This document shows, in pieces, positions 11,559 through 26,705 of a stretch of 64,000 bases of DNA (the stretch's first letter is position 1; every line of letters starts with the position of its first letter). The DNA is from Adineta steineri (lineage: Eukaryota; Rotifera; Eurotatoria; Adinetida; Adinetidae). The notes beneath the pieces are model-generated. The model did not search any database. It was given only the letters and a program-made list of their open reading frames with translations, and was not told where the DNA came from. Position numbers and translations under genes: made by a program. The stretch spans positions 62,001 to 126,000 of the forward strand of contig CAJNOI010000025.1 of the NCBI GenBank assembly GCA_905250115.1. The letters are read 5' to 3'.

Positions 11559-12461
11559 TTACTTTTCATTCTTCAATATTGTTTCGTTATAAAATACTAA
11601 AAATGTATTTAATCAAAAATAAAAACGTATTTTTTGTTATTTTTCTTCTCCTCTTCATTTGACATGTTTTGTCAGATTTCTTTTTCAAATCAAATTTATA
11701 GTTGGAAAAAAACACAAAACAACAAATGTTTTTCTCTTCCAAAACAGTTAGAAAAATTTAATCGATAAAACAGAAATTCAAAGTGAGACATACGGAATTC
11801 TTATTTATACCGAAATAATTACAAAATATCACAAATTTAGAATTTCAGTTCTCTGAAATACTTTCATTTAGGTAAATTTGTTTTTTGAAATAATATGAAA
11901 AAGGAATATCACACAATAACTATTTTGAGAACAAAAGTGATGATATTGATGATGAAAGTGAACATAACAATGCAGTTGAGTAAATAAGAGATTGATATAC
12001 TATTCACCTGATAGATAAACTTGTAGGTGCAGATCTATGTTTAATCTTTGCATACATCACAAGAATTGTTTGGTTTTTTATTGGAAATTGGAAACAAATT
12101 AATATCTAGTTTTAGTCTGACTTCTTATGGCATGATATATCTCTTGCCATAAAGAATGGTGTTTCTCTTTCATTTCCTCATGTACTACTGATATCGTTGC
12201 GAGTATTTAAGGAGTGAATATTGTGAAGAGAAGGATGATCCTTGTTTTATGAAAGAGGAAGAATAAAGAACAAAAGAAGCGATAAAACGACTATCTTAGG
12301 TATCACATCAGCTTTATCAGTGGGATTTTGTCATAAAAAAGTTCTTTTTCCATTTCTTTTACTACCGAGCAATGCTTTTATTGTTGTTGAGTCATGCAGT
12401 TTATATTTATAAAAGCAAATAAGGAGACGTTCATTTCTTCTATAAACTTCTATTCAAAAAT

Positions 12462-15400
12462 ATGGCAATGGCAAACAACAAGACGCAATGTTTTAAATGT
12501 AATAAAGAAAAAATAACATATCCTTGTGAAGGATGTTCACAAAGATTTTGTTTTGTGGACTTAGCAGAACATAAACAATTATTACATGATGAATTACATA
12601 TTATCACCAATGGATATAATGAATTTAAACAAAGAATAAATGAACGAAAACAAAACCCACATAATCATCCGTTAATAGAACAAATTAATCAATGGGAAAG
12701 AAATTCAATTGGAAAAATTCAACAAAAAGCACAAGAATACAGAGAAAGTGTCGTTAAATCATCAGAAACGTGTATTAATGGTATTGAAATGAAATTTAAT
12801 GATGTAAGTGAACAAATACAACTACTTCAGAAAGAAAACGAATTTAATGAAATTAACTTAAATTATTTAAGAAACCAATTAAAAGAAATTACAGAAGAAT
12901 TGAATAATCCACCAAATATTTCTATTGAACAAAATCCACGATCATTTATTAATGATATTTCAACTATCTTATCAAAAAGTAAGTTTTTTAAAATTTATTT
13001 CCAAAAGAATAATTTTCATTCTCTATGACCCTCTGCTAAAGAACTATAAAAATAAAGAAAAGCGATGACTAAGAAGATAAAAAAAAAAAGACTATTATTA
13101 ATTTCTTTAGTCACTAATAATAGACGTGACAGACATAGAAAATTTATTTTAATTGTATGTAAAAGGAAAGAATGATAAGACATGAAATAATATTTAATTA
13201 AAAAGTAAAATTGAATTATTTTGAAATTTTGTTAATTATTTAAAAAAATTAATAGAAATACATTGTTAAAATTTCACCACTTTAGATATTTTATATTAAA
13301 GTTTTTAATAAATTAGGAAAAGCAAAATTCTTTTTATTATCTTTTATTATTTCGAATTAAAAAGATATTTTTCTGTTATTTTAAAGACAAAAATGAGATT
13401 TTGTAATGATCACAATAATAATTTATTATTTGAATTCTTTGTTATTTTTATTGAATAGATAATTAGAAAATAAATGTATTCTATAGAATCTGTATAATAT
13501 TTACACATTAGAAAAAGAAATAAATGATATAGTATATGAAAGATTTTATGATTATCAGCAAATGTGATGTTTTATTTTTCTGTTTATATTAAAAATAAAA
13601 TGTATTGAAAGATAAATATGTCGTTTCATTGAAATAAATAATTTAGAAAAAAATATTTTCAATTACTATTAAGTTTCGAATTTTGTATATTCAGTGGAGG
13701 TTAGTGAGATGGAAATAATCTCAAAGGATTTAATTCTCGAAATTCAAGATATTTTATTCTCTAACATAGTCTGTAGAGCAAAAACATTGAATGATTATAT
13801 TTCAATCTGAAAATTTGCTTAGAGATGATAGATTAATTCATTATTGTAAAATTCTTTGAAATGATCCATTGTAAAAAAATGTTTTCTTCTTGGAATATTT
13901 GTAATATTCTTTGTTTTATATGAATTCTTTTCAAGATTTGAATATCTTTAGAAGAAAATGTTATTTTGATTTGAAGATTTATCAATGAATAAACTCTCAT
14001 ATACAAATTTCATGATTGAATTTTTATCAAATATCATATCGTAAACTAAAAATCTCTATAAAATTTTTGTAATTCTGGACAAAAAGTCTGCGAAAATGTT
14101 ATCTGTTGAAGTTTTTTCTACAACATTGAAATTGACATTGAATATACAAAAAATGAAGAAAAAAAACAAATCGAAATAAAATCTATGTTTAGAGTGTTCA
14201 AAACTTCGTCAATAAAAATTTTATAAGTTTGACCTTAACTGCTATAAAAAATGTCAATATATACTAATTGATGAGTATTGGAGAGAATTCCATAAATTAT
14301 GATAGTTGAATATCTATGTAAGAATCAGATAGAAAGTTTCTACTTTTTTCGTTTTCTATTAGAATAGAAAAATAATAATTGAACTGAATTTTCGTTATTT
14401 AACGATTGAATAAATCAATGACAACAAAAATATTTTCTTTTTGTACTATAAAAGCTATGAGTAAATGAGAGATAGTTGAATTTATGACAGAGCCCTGCGG
14501 TTCCGAAAAAAATAGAACCGAAACTGGAACCGTGATATAAAAGAAGATAGGACTGAAACCGGAACGGATAGAATCGAAAATACTTTTAATGGTAGCTAAG
14601 ATACTATTTAGATACAACATAATCTTTAGTCTACAGTTTATGATAGCTGTAATGGTACACTGCGCGTATCTTTGGAAACATATTGTTGCGCTTTTAATGA
14701 AATAATAAATGTCAATGATCTTTAAAATGAAATTTACAAATTTCTCAAATAAAATATACGTTTTAATATTTTTTATATTATCGTAAAAAAACTACCGGTT
14801 CCCAAAACAGATTTTCGGAACCGAATTTTACCAGTTTTGCTACCCGGAACCGTAGGGCTCTAATTTATGATCTTAAAATCAAATTGAATTTGATTCAATC
14901 TCACAAATTGTTGTTTTCATCAGTTTATTTAAAGTACAGCTTTTCTCAAGTCAGTTTTGAAAAGAATTTTTCAAAGTGTAGTATTATAGAAAGATATTTA
15001 TTAAGAAAAGAGTTTCGATAGGTTTCTTTGTGATTGTTAATTTAGTTAGTTAACAAACCTAGTTTCATTTTCTTCATATTTATTAGTGAAGAAAAACATG
15101 TTGTGTAATAATTTTCTATGATTAGTGATTGAAAATCATTTTTGTAATAAAAATTAATCAAAGTTTTTCGTTTTCTCTTTGTTATTTCAATATTGATTTG
15201 ATACGAAAAAATCATAGATAAAAGTTATTTCTAATTCAAGTTTTTTAAATATTTTTGTTAATTTATTTTACATTACAAAACCTTTGTAATTCAAGTCATT
15301 TTCATTTTTTCATTATCAAATTTATTTAACAAAAATAAATCAATACAAGTTGTTCTCATTTTCAGTTTCATTTCTTTTCTTTCAAAAATTAAATATTTGT

Positions 15401-16633
15401 CAATTTGCTTCAAAAGGTAAATTGTCTTTCAATAAAAATTCTTTCTCGTCTAAATTTGGATTTTGGAAAAACATAAATTTCAAATTTCTTTTTCTTTTGA
15501 AAAATACATTTCGTTGTTTCATTTTACTAAATCATATTCAAACATACAACAAAAAGATTTTTGTGACTAAAGCTCTTTTGATAAGAATTTACTTTATTTC
15601 CCAAGTACAAAACCTCAAATGATTTGTTTTTTTAATAAAATTATTTTCAAAATTCAAACTTGACAAAACAAAACCAAAGTTTCTTCTTCTTCTTCTTATT
15701 TTCATCAAAACCTTTTGTTTTTATCATTTTCTAGAACCAAAACTCAACAAATGGAAACAAAATGCCATCACTGTGGCTGGTGGGAATGGAGAAGGACAAA
15801 AATCAAATCAAATCAATAAGCCTGTGGGAATCTTTATTGATAAAAACAAAAATATTTTCATTGCTGATTATTCTAATCATCGTATTGTTGAATGGAAATA
15901 CAATACAAAACAAGGACAAACCATTGCCGGTGGAAATGGCAAAGGAAATCGAATGAATCAACTGAATGGACCAACAGATATGATTACTGATCAACAAAAT
16001 CATTCCATCATCATTGCTGATTATGGAAACAGACGATTGATTCAATGGTTGAATCAAAAGCAACAAATTCTCATTCACAATATCGACTGTTGTCGTTTGG
16101 CAATGGATAAACATGGATTTCTTTATGTTTCTGATGTTGTGAAGAATGAAGTGAGACGATGGAAAATGGGTGAATATAACAATGAAGGAATTGTAGTAGC
16201 AGGTGGAAATGGAAAAGGAAATCAACTTAATCAACTCAATACTCCTACTTTTATGTTTGTTGATGAAGATCAATCTGTTTATGTATCGGATTGCAACAAT
16301 CATCGTGTGATGAAATGGAGAAAAGATTCAAAAGAAGGAGCAATTGTGGCTGGAGGAAATGATAAAGGAGGAAATCTCAATCAATTCTCTCAGCCTCAAG
16401 GAGTAATTGTTGATGATTTGGGTCAAATCTATGTGGCAGATTGTCTGAATCATCGAATAATGCGTTGGTGTGAAGGAAAAGAAGATGGTGAAGTTGTCGT
16501 TGGTGGAAATGTTAAAGGAAATCAATCAAACCAATTGAATTGTCCCCATGGTTTATCTTTTGACGATGAAGCAAACCTTTATGTTGCTGATTGTAGTAAT
16601 CATCGAATTCAAAAATTTGAAATAGTTTTGTGA
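12462..16633 (+). CDS. B-box / coiled-coil / NHL-repeat protein (TRIM-like, no RING)
   Basis: Two exons, join(12462..12978, 15735..16633), with matching phase (1 nt + 2 nt), giving 471 residues. The N-terminus is a B-box-type zinc finger (CFKCNKEKITYPCEGCSQRF, then Asp/His ligands to about residue 45), followed by a helical coiled-coil region (about 60-160). The second exon encodes at least five NHL repeats built on a GGNGKGNQLNQL core, with repeated ADCLNHRIMRW-type motifs, and ends at the stop at 16631-16633. The order B-box, coiled coil, NHL matches TRIM2/3/32-type proteins, but there is no RING, so ligase activity is not expected from this chain alone. The intron is 2,756 bp, far longer than the 50-65 bp usual here, and contains a MITE; an additional unseen internal exon is possible. 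Confidence 0.8.
14488..14862. mobile_element. Non-autonomous hAT-like MITE, 375 bp
   Basis: The ends are CAGAGCCCTGCGGTTCC (left) and, in reverse complement, TAGAGCCCTACGGTTCC (right): 15 of 17 positions agree. They are flanked by a perfect 8-bp direct duplication ATTTATGA at 14480-14487 and 14863-14870. An 8-bp duplication and CAGAG-type ends are characteristic of the hAT superfamily. Subterminal GAACCG/CGGTTC motifs are repeated several times at both ends, as expected for transposase binding sites. There is no coding capacity, so mobility would need a transposase in trans. It sits in the long intron of the B-box/NHL gene. The intact duplication points to fairly recent insertion. Confidence 0.85.
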
Positions 16634-17268
16634 ATGAAGTTTTGATTTTGTCAAAAAGAAAAAAACATTTTGCTGAATAAAAACCGAGAAATAAAAAGAA
16701 AAGAAAAAGTGAAGTTTTATTGTTGAGAATCAATAAAAAAAATAGAATAAATTTTGATAAGAATATTAAGAACAAAAAATCTTTTTGTTTTTTTTTCTTC
16801 AAAACTGAATTTTGTTGGATCGTTTTCACGGAAAAGTTGTAATAAATAAACGCCTAATTTTAAGAAAAACGTCTCATTAAAGTTGTTGAAGAAATAATTG
16901 AATAGATAATTTGGGAAATTTTAATGAATTATAAAAAATGTTTATTATGAGATTAAAATTAGTTGAAGTTGATAAATATTTAATAAAAATGATTAAATTT
17001 TATGATAAAATGAATTACAAAATCTGTTTTTTTAAATATTTGTAGTTTAAGCTCGTGAACTGATATGGAATTATCGCATCCCTAGTATGCAGAAGTTGAC
17101 AAGCTGAGCTGGATGAGATTAAATGTTTTTAATCATATGTACCTATTGTTCTGATTACTTGATTTATCTCGACAAGCTCTACAAACTTGCATGTAAGTTA
17201 TTCAATTTCTTTTATTAGAAAATGTCCATAGAAAGCCAAAAAAAATAAAAATAGTAAGAGATGGCGTT
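16634..17268. other. Intergenic, convergent gene ends
   Basis: No gene seen. The segment separates two convergent 3' ends. Around 17046-17080 is a fragment (AAGCTCGTGAACTGATAT) related to the inverted-repeat element at 11453-11558. Confidence 0.5.
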
Positions 17269-18271
17269 TTATTTCCAATAAGCAACAAATGTATATTCAC
17301 CTGATGCTACTCTCACTGACACTGTACTTTGTAACTTATTCTCATTCAAATCATTTACTCCGTTTATATCTCTCAACAATTTCATTTCATCATTCATCTC
17401 TCCTCTCATCCAAATGATATCATCATCACACATTAATTTTACACATTGTCCATTCTTAATCAATGAATCAAATGTTACAATAGCATCCATATTATTTGGT
17501 ATCACAATTGATAAGTTTACAGTATTAACTGATGTTCTTGACCATTCTACTCGAATTGATCCTTTGATTGTTACAACTTCAGCTTTTACATAATTCAAAA
17601 GATCAGCATCATAAGACATTCGAGGATAAATAGTAATTGTCTGAAGACCATTCAATTCAATACCTGCTAAATATCGATAAAACCATGCACCAATACTATT
17701 AAACATATGATGATTTAATGATGCTGTTGCTCCTTGTGGTAATGTATTCCAAAGTTCCCATGTTGTTGTAGCATTTTGAATATCATTATGAAACATATAA
17801 CCATACGATGGATAAGTTATTGATTGTGCAAGTTTTAATGCTAGATCATGATGTCCTTCGATAGAAAGAAGAGGATATAAAGGAGCTACACTAACAATAC
17901 CACCAGTAAAATGACCCGTTGTAACAATATTATTTATTAATGAATTGAGAACATTTGTACGAAGAGATACTGGAACAACATCAGGTAAAGCAAGTGCAAG
18001 TATATTCATTGCTTGACTACCATCAACATAAACATTTAGATGAGTATTATAAAAGACATTATGAAATTCATTAGCTAGTTCTTGATATAATTGTGTATAT
18101 TTTTGTACATTTTCAGTATGATTCAGGAGACGACTCATGTTAATAAATATATGTACATCACGAAGATAAGCATACGATGATGTTAATGATGTATTAGCTG
18201 TTCTATCTACTGTTGCCCAATCACCCCAATAGAAATACATTCTAGCTAAACCTGTCTTTTGATGTTGATTA
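17269..18271 (-). pseudogene. 5'-truncated GH78 alpha-L-rhamnosidase, probable horizontal acquisition
   Basis: The 323 residues from the ATG at 18240 match the C-terminal half of bacterial-type alpha-L-rhamnosidases: the end of the six-hairpin catalytic domain (YFYWGDWATVD; YGYMFHNDIQNATTTWELWN; SLNHHMFNSIGAWFYRYLAGI) and the following beta domain. The Glu in TTTWELWN corresponds to the catalytic base of the family. The N-terminal part, including the general-acid region, is absent. An acceptor-like TTTTTTAAG lies at 18272, but only about 270 bp remain before the next gene and they hold no missing exon. Family members are usually around 900 residues. GH78 enzymes release terminal L-rhamnose from glycans and are mainly bacterial and fungal, so transfer into this genome is the likely origin (inference). 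It is either a decayed copy or a locus broken by rearrangement or assembly. Confidence 0.75.
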
Positions 18272-18540
18272 CTTAAAAAACAACAGAGATTGCCGATCGT
18301 AAAATAAGTATTTCAGTTAAAGAAATCGAAGTTAATTTTTGTTTATAGAAGGACTAGAGCGGACCAATCTAGGCATGTCGCTTGAACGACACTTGCCATC
18401 GCATCCACACCTATCCTTAAGATGTACATGTAAAACATATTATTCTTGCATTTTATTTAAAAAATATATAATAATAATCTTTCAGTTCGAATTTGACAGG
18501 TCATTTAATCAAAAAAATTTATAATAAATAAAAAATACTT

Positions 18541-21500
18541 TCAAAGTTTTGAAATATTATTTAATATAAAATCTAACCATTTCATTATATACTCTTTATC
18601 TACTGATGGACACTCTAATCCACAAACATCATTATTCATTTTTTCATTTGATTCTCCATTTCTTTCTCCAAATATATTTCCAACAAACAGTTCTCCATTC
18701 TCAGTTGTTTTCATTTTCATTTTCCATTCGTTATCATCAATACCTTCAATTTCAATACCACATTCTTTCATTCCATCAATTATTTCCTCACATTTTATTT
18801 CACAGTTTTTATTGATTAAATGATAAATATTTCCATACTTATTATCTTGATTATTATTGTTACTTAAATGAACAATAATTTTAGCAGTAAAATCCACTGG
18901 TAATCCATCAAAATGATATGAAATCATTGATTGAGGATAACAATGTATTTTCATAATTTCATGAAATAATAAAGTATAAAAATCATGTTGATTACATGCA
19001 CCTGTTCTACTATCAGCACATATTAATCCAAGACGATAAATATTAACTGATAATCCACAATCAATTGCTTTTTGAATTAATTTTTCTGCTACCCATTTAC
19101 TTTGTGCATAGCCATTAACTAATTTATTAGGTGAAATATTATCAATCGATATTTGTTGATTAAAATCAAGATGATTTGACATAACACTTATTGTTGAAAT
19201 ATATTGTATAGGTATACAAGTAGATGGATTAAAACAAGCAAAAGTAATCATTTCTTTTGTTCCAACAACATTTGCAGGATAAAGTTGATTATATGAAAGA
19301 ATAAAATTAACATTTGCACCACAATGATAAATCATATCAATATCATCATGAAGTTGATTATAAATTTCATCGTTTAAATCAAAATGAAACTTTGTTAAAT
19401 CACCTTTTAATGGCAGAATTTGTTGTTTATATTCATCTTTCCAGATTTTATAAAATATCATATTATTTTTAATACGATCAAATGGATTTTCATTATTACA
19501 TCGAACTAAACATACAAATTGACATTTTGATGAATATGTTGTTAATAATTCAGATAAAACAAATGCACCAACAAAACCTGTTGTTCCAGTAATGAATATT
19601 TTTGATGGATGATTGATTGACGCGATTGATTTATGACTAGTAGTTGTAATATTTAAATCTAATTGAGAATCATTTATTAATTGTGATTGAATTGTTTGTT
19701 TGGAAAATGATGAAATTTGAGAAGGATTTTGAATAAGATTTGTTAGTTGTTGTAAATTAAGCTGTGGATGATAAAGAATATTTGATGGTAATGATATGCC
19801 AAGATCATTTTCGATCATTCGAGATAAACGAACAGATGATAATGAATCATTACCAGTATTAACAAATACGTTCTCACCTGTATTTGATAATATTGATTGT
19901 CCTGTAATTGTTTTAATGATAGTTTTCAGTTTTTCTTCAATTCTGTTTGATGTTTTCAGTTGATCAGCATAATATGTTGCTAATTTATGACGGCACGGTT
20001 TCATCGATGAAGTCAGAAGACCATTTTCAGGTGTGAATGCTTGAAAATCAATAATAATATGTGATGGTATTTCATGTTTTCTCAGTGATTCTTTTTTAGC
20101 TATTGTCTGAAGATCTTGAAGAATAGCTTGATGAAATAATGGATGAGAATTATTCATATTTAATAATGTTAGACTATGTTGAAGTGCAAATGCTTGTGCA
20201 TATTGTTGATTTGGAACAATAACAGCAGAAACAGAATCTGATAAAAGATCACCATGAATATAGATTTGTTCAACGAATGGACTTTGAATATAAATAGTTT
20301 GAAGATATTCAGGTGATACAAATTGTCCTTGTGAAAGTTTGAAGAAATTCTTTTTCCTATCAATAACACGAATATGAGGTAGACTACTTTGATCAGTTTG
20401 TAATTCAACAATATCGCCAGTTCGAAAAAATCCATCTTCAGTGATAGCTGCATGAGTTTCATCTGGATTATTAATATATCCTGAAAACATTTGATTTGTT
20501 TTAACTAAAAGTTCACCTCTTGAATATGGTTTATCATCAAGTGTATATCCCATATCAACGACAGATTCAAGTCGATATTGAAGATCATAATCAAATTGAT
20601 TGTTATCTGCTATGCCTCCACATTCAGTTATGCCATATGATTCATTGACAGAACAATGCGTGAAGCATCGCTTCATAAAATCTAATACTGCTGAACTAGT
20701 AAGAGCACCTCCTGTAGTGATTATTTTACATCTATTAGGAATGAGTTTTGAGAATTGTTGTAGAAGACGTTGTTCTTCACTGGCAATGGTATCAGGAGGA
20801 GAATTGACTGAGACAAGTGCAAGAGCAGTAGTATATTCAGTATATAGTTTATTCCAAATAGCAGGAGCAGCTGGAAAATCAGAAGGTCTAACAAGAGCTA
20901 ACTCTTCCATGAGTCGAGAAGGATCACCTGTCGAAAATCCTGTTCGTCCTCCATGTAGAAAAGTTGCTATGATGGCATCACGATCGGCTGCCCATGCTAA
21001 TGGTCGATACGAAAAATGGATGTAATCTGGTGCTGATGATGGACATCGTCGCGGGAACGATGCTCGAAATGTATTTTGTGAAATAATAGCACCTTTAGGA
21101 AAACCAGAACTTCCACTTGTATATATAATAGTAAGACAATCTTCATGTTTAGTGCTAACGTAGCTATACAAGTTTGTGGCACCATATTTCTCAATATCTC
21201 CCATATAGTGAATACAGATATCATTTCCTTCTGTGACTTCTAAATTGATATAAATAATTAGATGTATATTTATTGTATAAACTTACGAGATATTGTATCA
21301 GGAATAGGATCCATACATATTATATGTCGAAGTGTTGGACATTGTGAATGTAATGCAACAAATCTTTCTAACATATTTTGATCACAAACAATCACTGATA
21401 TTTGTGTATTATTAATTACATATGCTATTTCACGATCAGTAAATAAAGTGTATATTGGTACACTAATGATACTTTGTAAAATACATGCAAAATCAGTTAT

Positions 21501-21914
21501 TATCCATTCAGGTCTATTTCCAGCACAGATACCTAGATATGCTCGAGGTTCGATTAGACGTCGTAATCCATGACCAAAATTCTTTGTTCGATCACCTATA
21601 GTTTTAAATGTTATCCATGAATATGAATTCTTATAGATATCTCGTGTACCCATACAATGACGATCACAAAACATTGTCATTGCAGCTCGAATGAGAGCTG
21701 CTGTTCCTTTCATGCGCGACATCTTTTTTTCTGCAGGTCCATATGCAAGTTCAGGAACCATTTTATGAGGATGTGGTGAATTAGAAGTTGTTGCGCAATT
21801 TTCACAATAATCAAAATCATCACAAATTGTGCAATTATAACGAAGTTCACCATGATCTAATTTGCGATTACATTTATCACAATACCAAAAACTTACTTTT
21901 TGAGAAGCAGTCAT
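18541..21914 (-). CDS. ZZ finger - adenylation - carrier - thioester reductase protein (carboxylic acid reductase-like)
   Basis: Two exons, join(18541..21239, 21287..21914), giving 1,108 residues. The start is the ATG at 21914, just before the zinc finger. Domains in order: ZZ-type zinc finger (about 12-50; YCDKCNRKLDHG, CTICDDFDYCENC, PHPHK); AMP-forming adenylation domain (about 80-640) with TIIYTSGSSGFPKGA, YGITECGG, the GDIVEL aspartate, IDRKKNFFKLSQG and the C-terminal Lys region SSMKPCRHKL; phosphopantetheine carrier with the acceptor Ser in GNDSLSSVRL (about 675); and a Rossmann reductase with IFITGTTGFVGAF and the YAQSK catalytic pair. The A-T-R order matches carboxylic acid reductases, which convert a carboxylate to an aldehyde with ATP and NADPH. 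All key residues are visible, so activity is plausible. It needs a phosphopantetheinyl transferase in trans. Substrate cannot be read; acyl acids are likely. The zinc finger is an unusual addition. Confidence 0.85.
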
Positions 21915-22244
21915 ATATATTATTTGAACTGAAAAAAAACTACTATCATTACCGTGATGTGTTACATGATTTATTCTACTTACATATTGCGTACAACGTG
22001 TCTTATATGTAAAGAACAGCAAATTTTTTTTACGCTTCTTCTTATATTTGCATCTATACATGAGTCAACGTTACAAATATGACTCAGATGATTCATACAC
22101 CTTAATCATGTGTTAGAAAATTAAATCAATCGATCTGATTGATACAATGACAAACTATATTCTTCTCTGGATAATTTATTTTATTTGATTCGAAAAAAAT
22201 GAAATTTAAATGGCAGTAAAATAGAATTCATATTATTATTATTA

Positions 22245-23010
22245 TTATTTCATTGAGTCACCAAAAGAATCTACAAAGTCTCGCATATATCGTTCTGAAG
22301 GAGTTTTTTGGCTAATTTCATATGAATAAATAGAATGTAATGGTTTTTTCTTCCATGTAGGTAATGTTTGAGGAACAATAGCATCAGCTGGTACTCGACT
22401 AGTAAATTTAAAACGTCCACCAAAATGCATCGCTGTTTTTGGATGATTTTGAAAATGATTTCGATATTCACTATTGAATGTATGTGGAACTTGATTACGC
22501 CAAAAAGCACGTGGTCGATTATAAGCCAATGGTAATTGAAATCCTTGACATGATCCTTTAAAAAAAGAAATAATAAAATACTATATTTATAGTAGAATTC
22601 GAAATATTTTGTTTCTTACCAGTATAATCGACTTGATATGTTGAATCTAATTGATTTCTTAGTGCTTGTTTTATTTCATCTTCTAAAGGATCATTTAAAG
22701 TTTCATATCGTCGAGGACAACAAGGAAGTTGTTTTGAATCGGGTCGTTCAATTGTACTTGTACTCTGAAAATAAGGTTGTTGTTTTGGAACAGGGTTTGT
22801 ACGAGAAAAATCCATTGTATATATTGTTTCACCTACAGGATCAGCTAAATTAAATGGACAACCAACTAAAAATCGTTGTTCAGGTGGTGCACCTTCAACA
22901 ATTACTACTGGTTTTTTTGAACTAAATTCACGCTTATATGTTGTTTCATATGCTTGATTTCGTTTCGAATGATATGATGTTTTTGCTCGACTACGAATAC
23001 AAGCATCCAT
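22245..23010 (-). CDS. Small conserved protein, possibly axonemal (TEX26-like)
   Basis: Two exons, join(22245..22555, 22620..23010), phase 1 junction, 233 residues, start ATG at 23010. No signal peptide, membrane segment or enzyme motif is seen. The chain is rich in Tyr, Pro, Arg and Lys with short repeated pieces such as YETTYKREF, YQVDYTG and FNSEYRNHF, a texture typical of microtubule-inner and sperm-tail proteins. The block EIKQALRNQLDSTYQVDY loosely resembles testis-expressed protein 26, but that is a memory-based impression. The only safe statement is a structural, filament-binding type of small protein. Confidence 0.6.
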
Positions 23011-23644
23011 TCTTTCTGCTATATAATGACAACAATAGTCAGAAGTAAACAGACATTATGGAATTACATGGTGATGCTTTCAAACAATTACATAAAGAAA
23101 AGAATAAGTAACAGAACGCGAAAACTTCACCCTGGAAACTAATTCACAACAGTTGTTAATCGAAATAGGAATAACAATCTTCAATTGTTAGACAAACATA
23201 TAATATATGGTAGACTGTTTTTTATAGTCAATAGTTAAATGTTTATAAAATATATATATATCATTGATGTACTATTATCTTTCAAGAAACAAAAAACCTC
23301 GAATTGAAAAATTATATGTCATGTCATTCATTAATAGAAAAAAAAGAAATAGAACATTGAATACAACATTTTTTCGATGTAAGATATATATTCAAGCAGA
23401 AAAATTGAATCACATTATTTTCATTTATTCAGTTTTACATACAAATAATTTTTTTTTAACATAAACAATAGTATTAGCATACAATATAACAATCATGCGA
23501 ACTAGACAAATGTGTTTATTATTACCATGCATTTTCAATAAGATGTAAATATGATTGTTTAATCAACAAAAAGAAGAAAATACAGAATAAATAGTAAGAA
23601 GTATAACAAACAGAATATATCTGACACTCGGTTGTAGAATATGA

Positions 23645-25951
<2,307 letters not shown>

Positions 25952-26705
25952 CTGGAAGTACATGAATAGAAATTCTAATCAATATAAAGTGATCCCATAA
26001 ACAAGACAATTGATCCACAGTTTATTCGAACAAAGAACAGTGCTAAGGAGGAAGGAAGAAGAAGAAAATTAAATGCTTTTTATTTGTTTAATATATGAAC
26101 CAATCGATCTATTATAAACGAACAACTAAATATTAATCAATAAACGAAGAAAAAAAAACAAATAGACTTCTCTAAATAATACTTTTATTTTCTAAATTAC
26201 ATAGAATAACAAATAAGTTTTTTTCGTTATTAATAATATAAGTGACATCTGTTTATCCGTTCAATCAATCATATCGAAAAAGTCATTGTTCAAACGTTCG
26301 ATACACTTATCTATCCATTGTGTACAAGTACTATTCATTACGTATTAATTCTATACTGATGGAATGAGTATACGGATATACTCTAATTTAGTTAATGGTT
26401 ACAATCATATGTCATCTTAATTAAATATCTATGCTATAGACAAGTCGATTACAACCATATTCTAAGGTTAAACTAATATCTAAAGCTAATGCAGAGATAA
26501 ATAAATAAATAAATATATGGATTATATAGACTTGAGCTTCATCTAAATTTGGCACTATTCAATTCAATCTTACCTATATGACGGTTGAGATATTCCATTG
26601 TTTCTACATAGATATACGTTGATTATTATTACATCTCCGAATTATTTATTGAATCATCAAAAAAAAATTGTTTTTTTTGTTTTACAAAAGATTAAAAAAA
26701 ATTAT
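25952..26705. other. Intergenic, PAK upstream region
   Basis: No gene seen. It contains the PAK 5' UTR and promoter region and the 3' flank of the next gene; AT-rich, with no motif I can name. Confidence 0.5.

Larger units (their letters stand above)
9305..12461. other. Long AT-rich intergenic stretch with repeat debris
   Basis: I find no gene in these 3.1 kb; open frames here are short and have no recognisable content. It holds a weak hairpin copy at about 11171-11222 and a palindromic repeat at 11453-11558. The rest is AT-rich and unremarkable. Confidence 0.5.

Noticed and set aside
18365-18422. Further copy of the GT/AC hairpin
   Set aside because: The right arm (CATCCACACCTATCCTTAAGA) fits, but the left arm does not pair with it; mentioned only as a weak member of the family.
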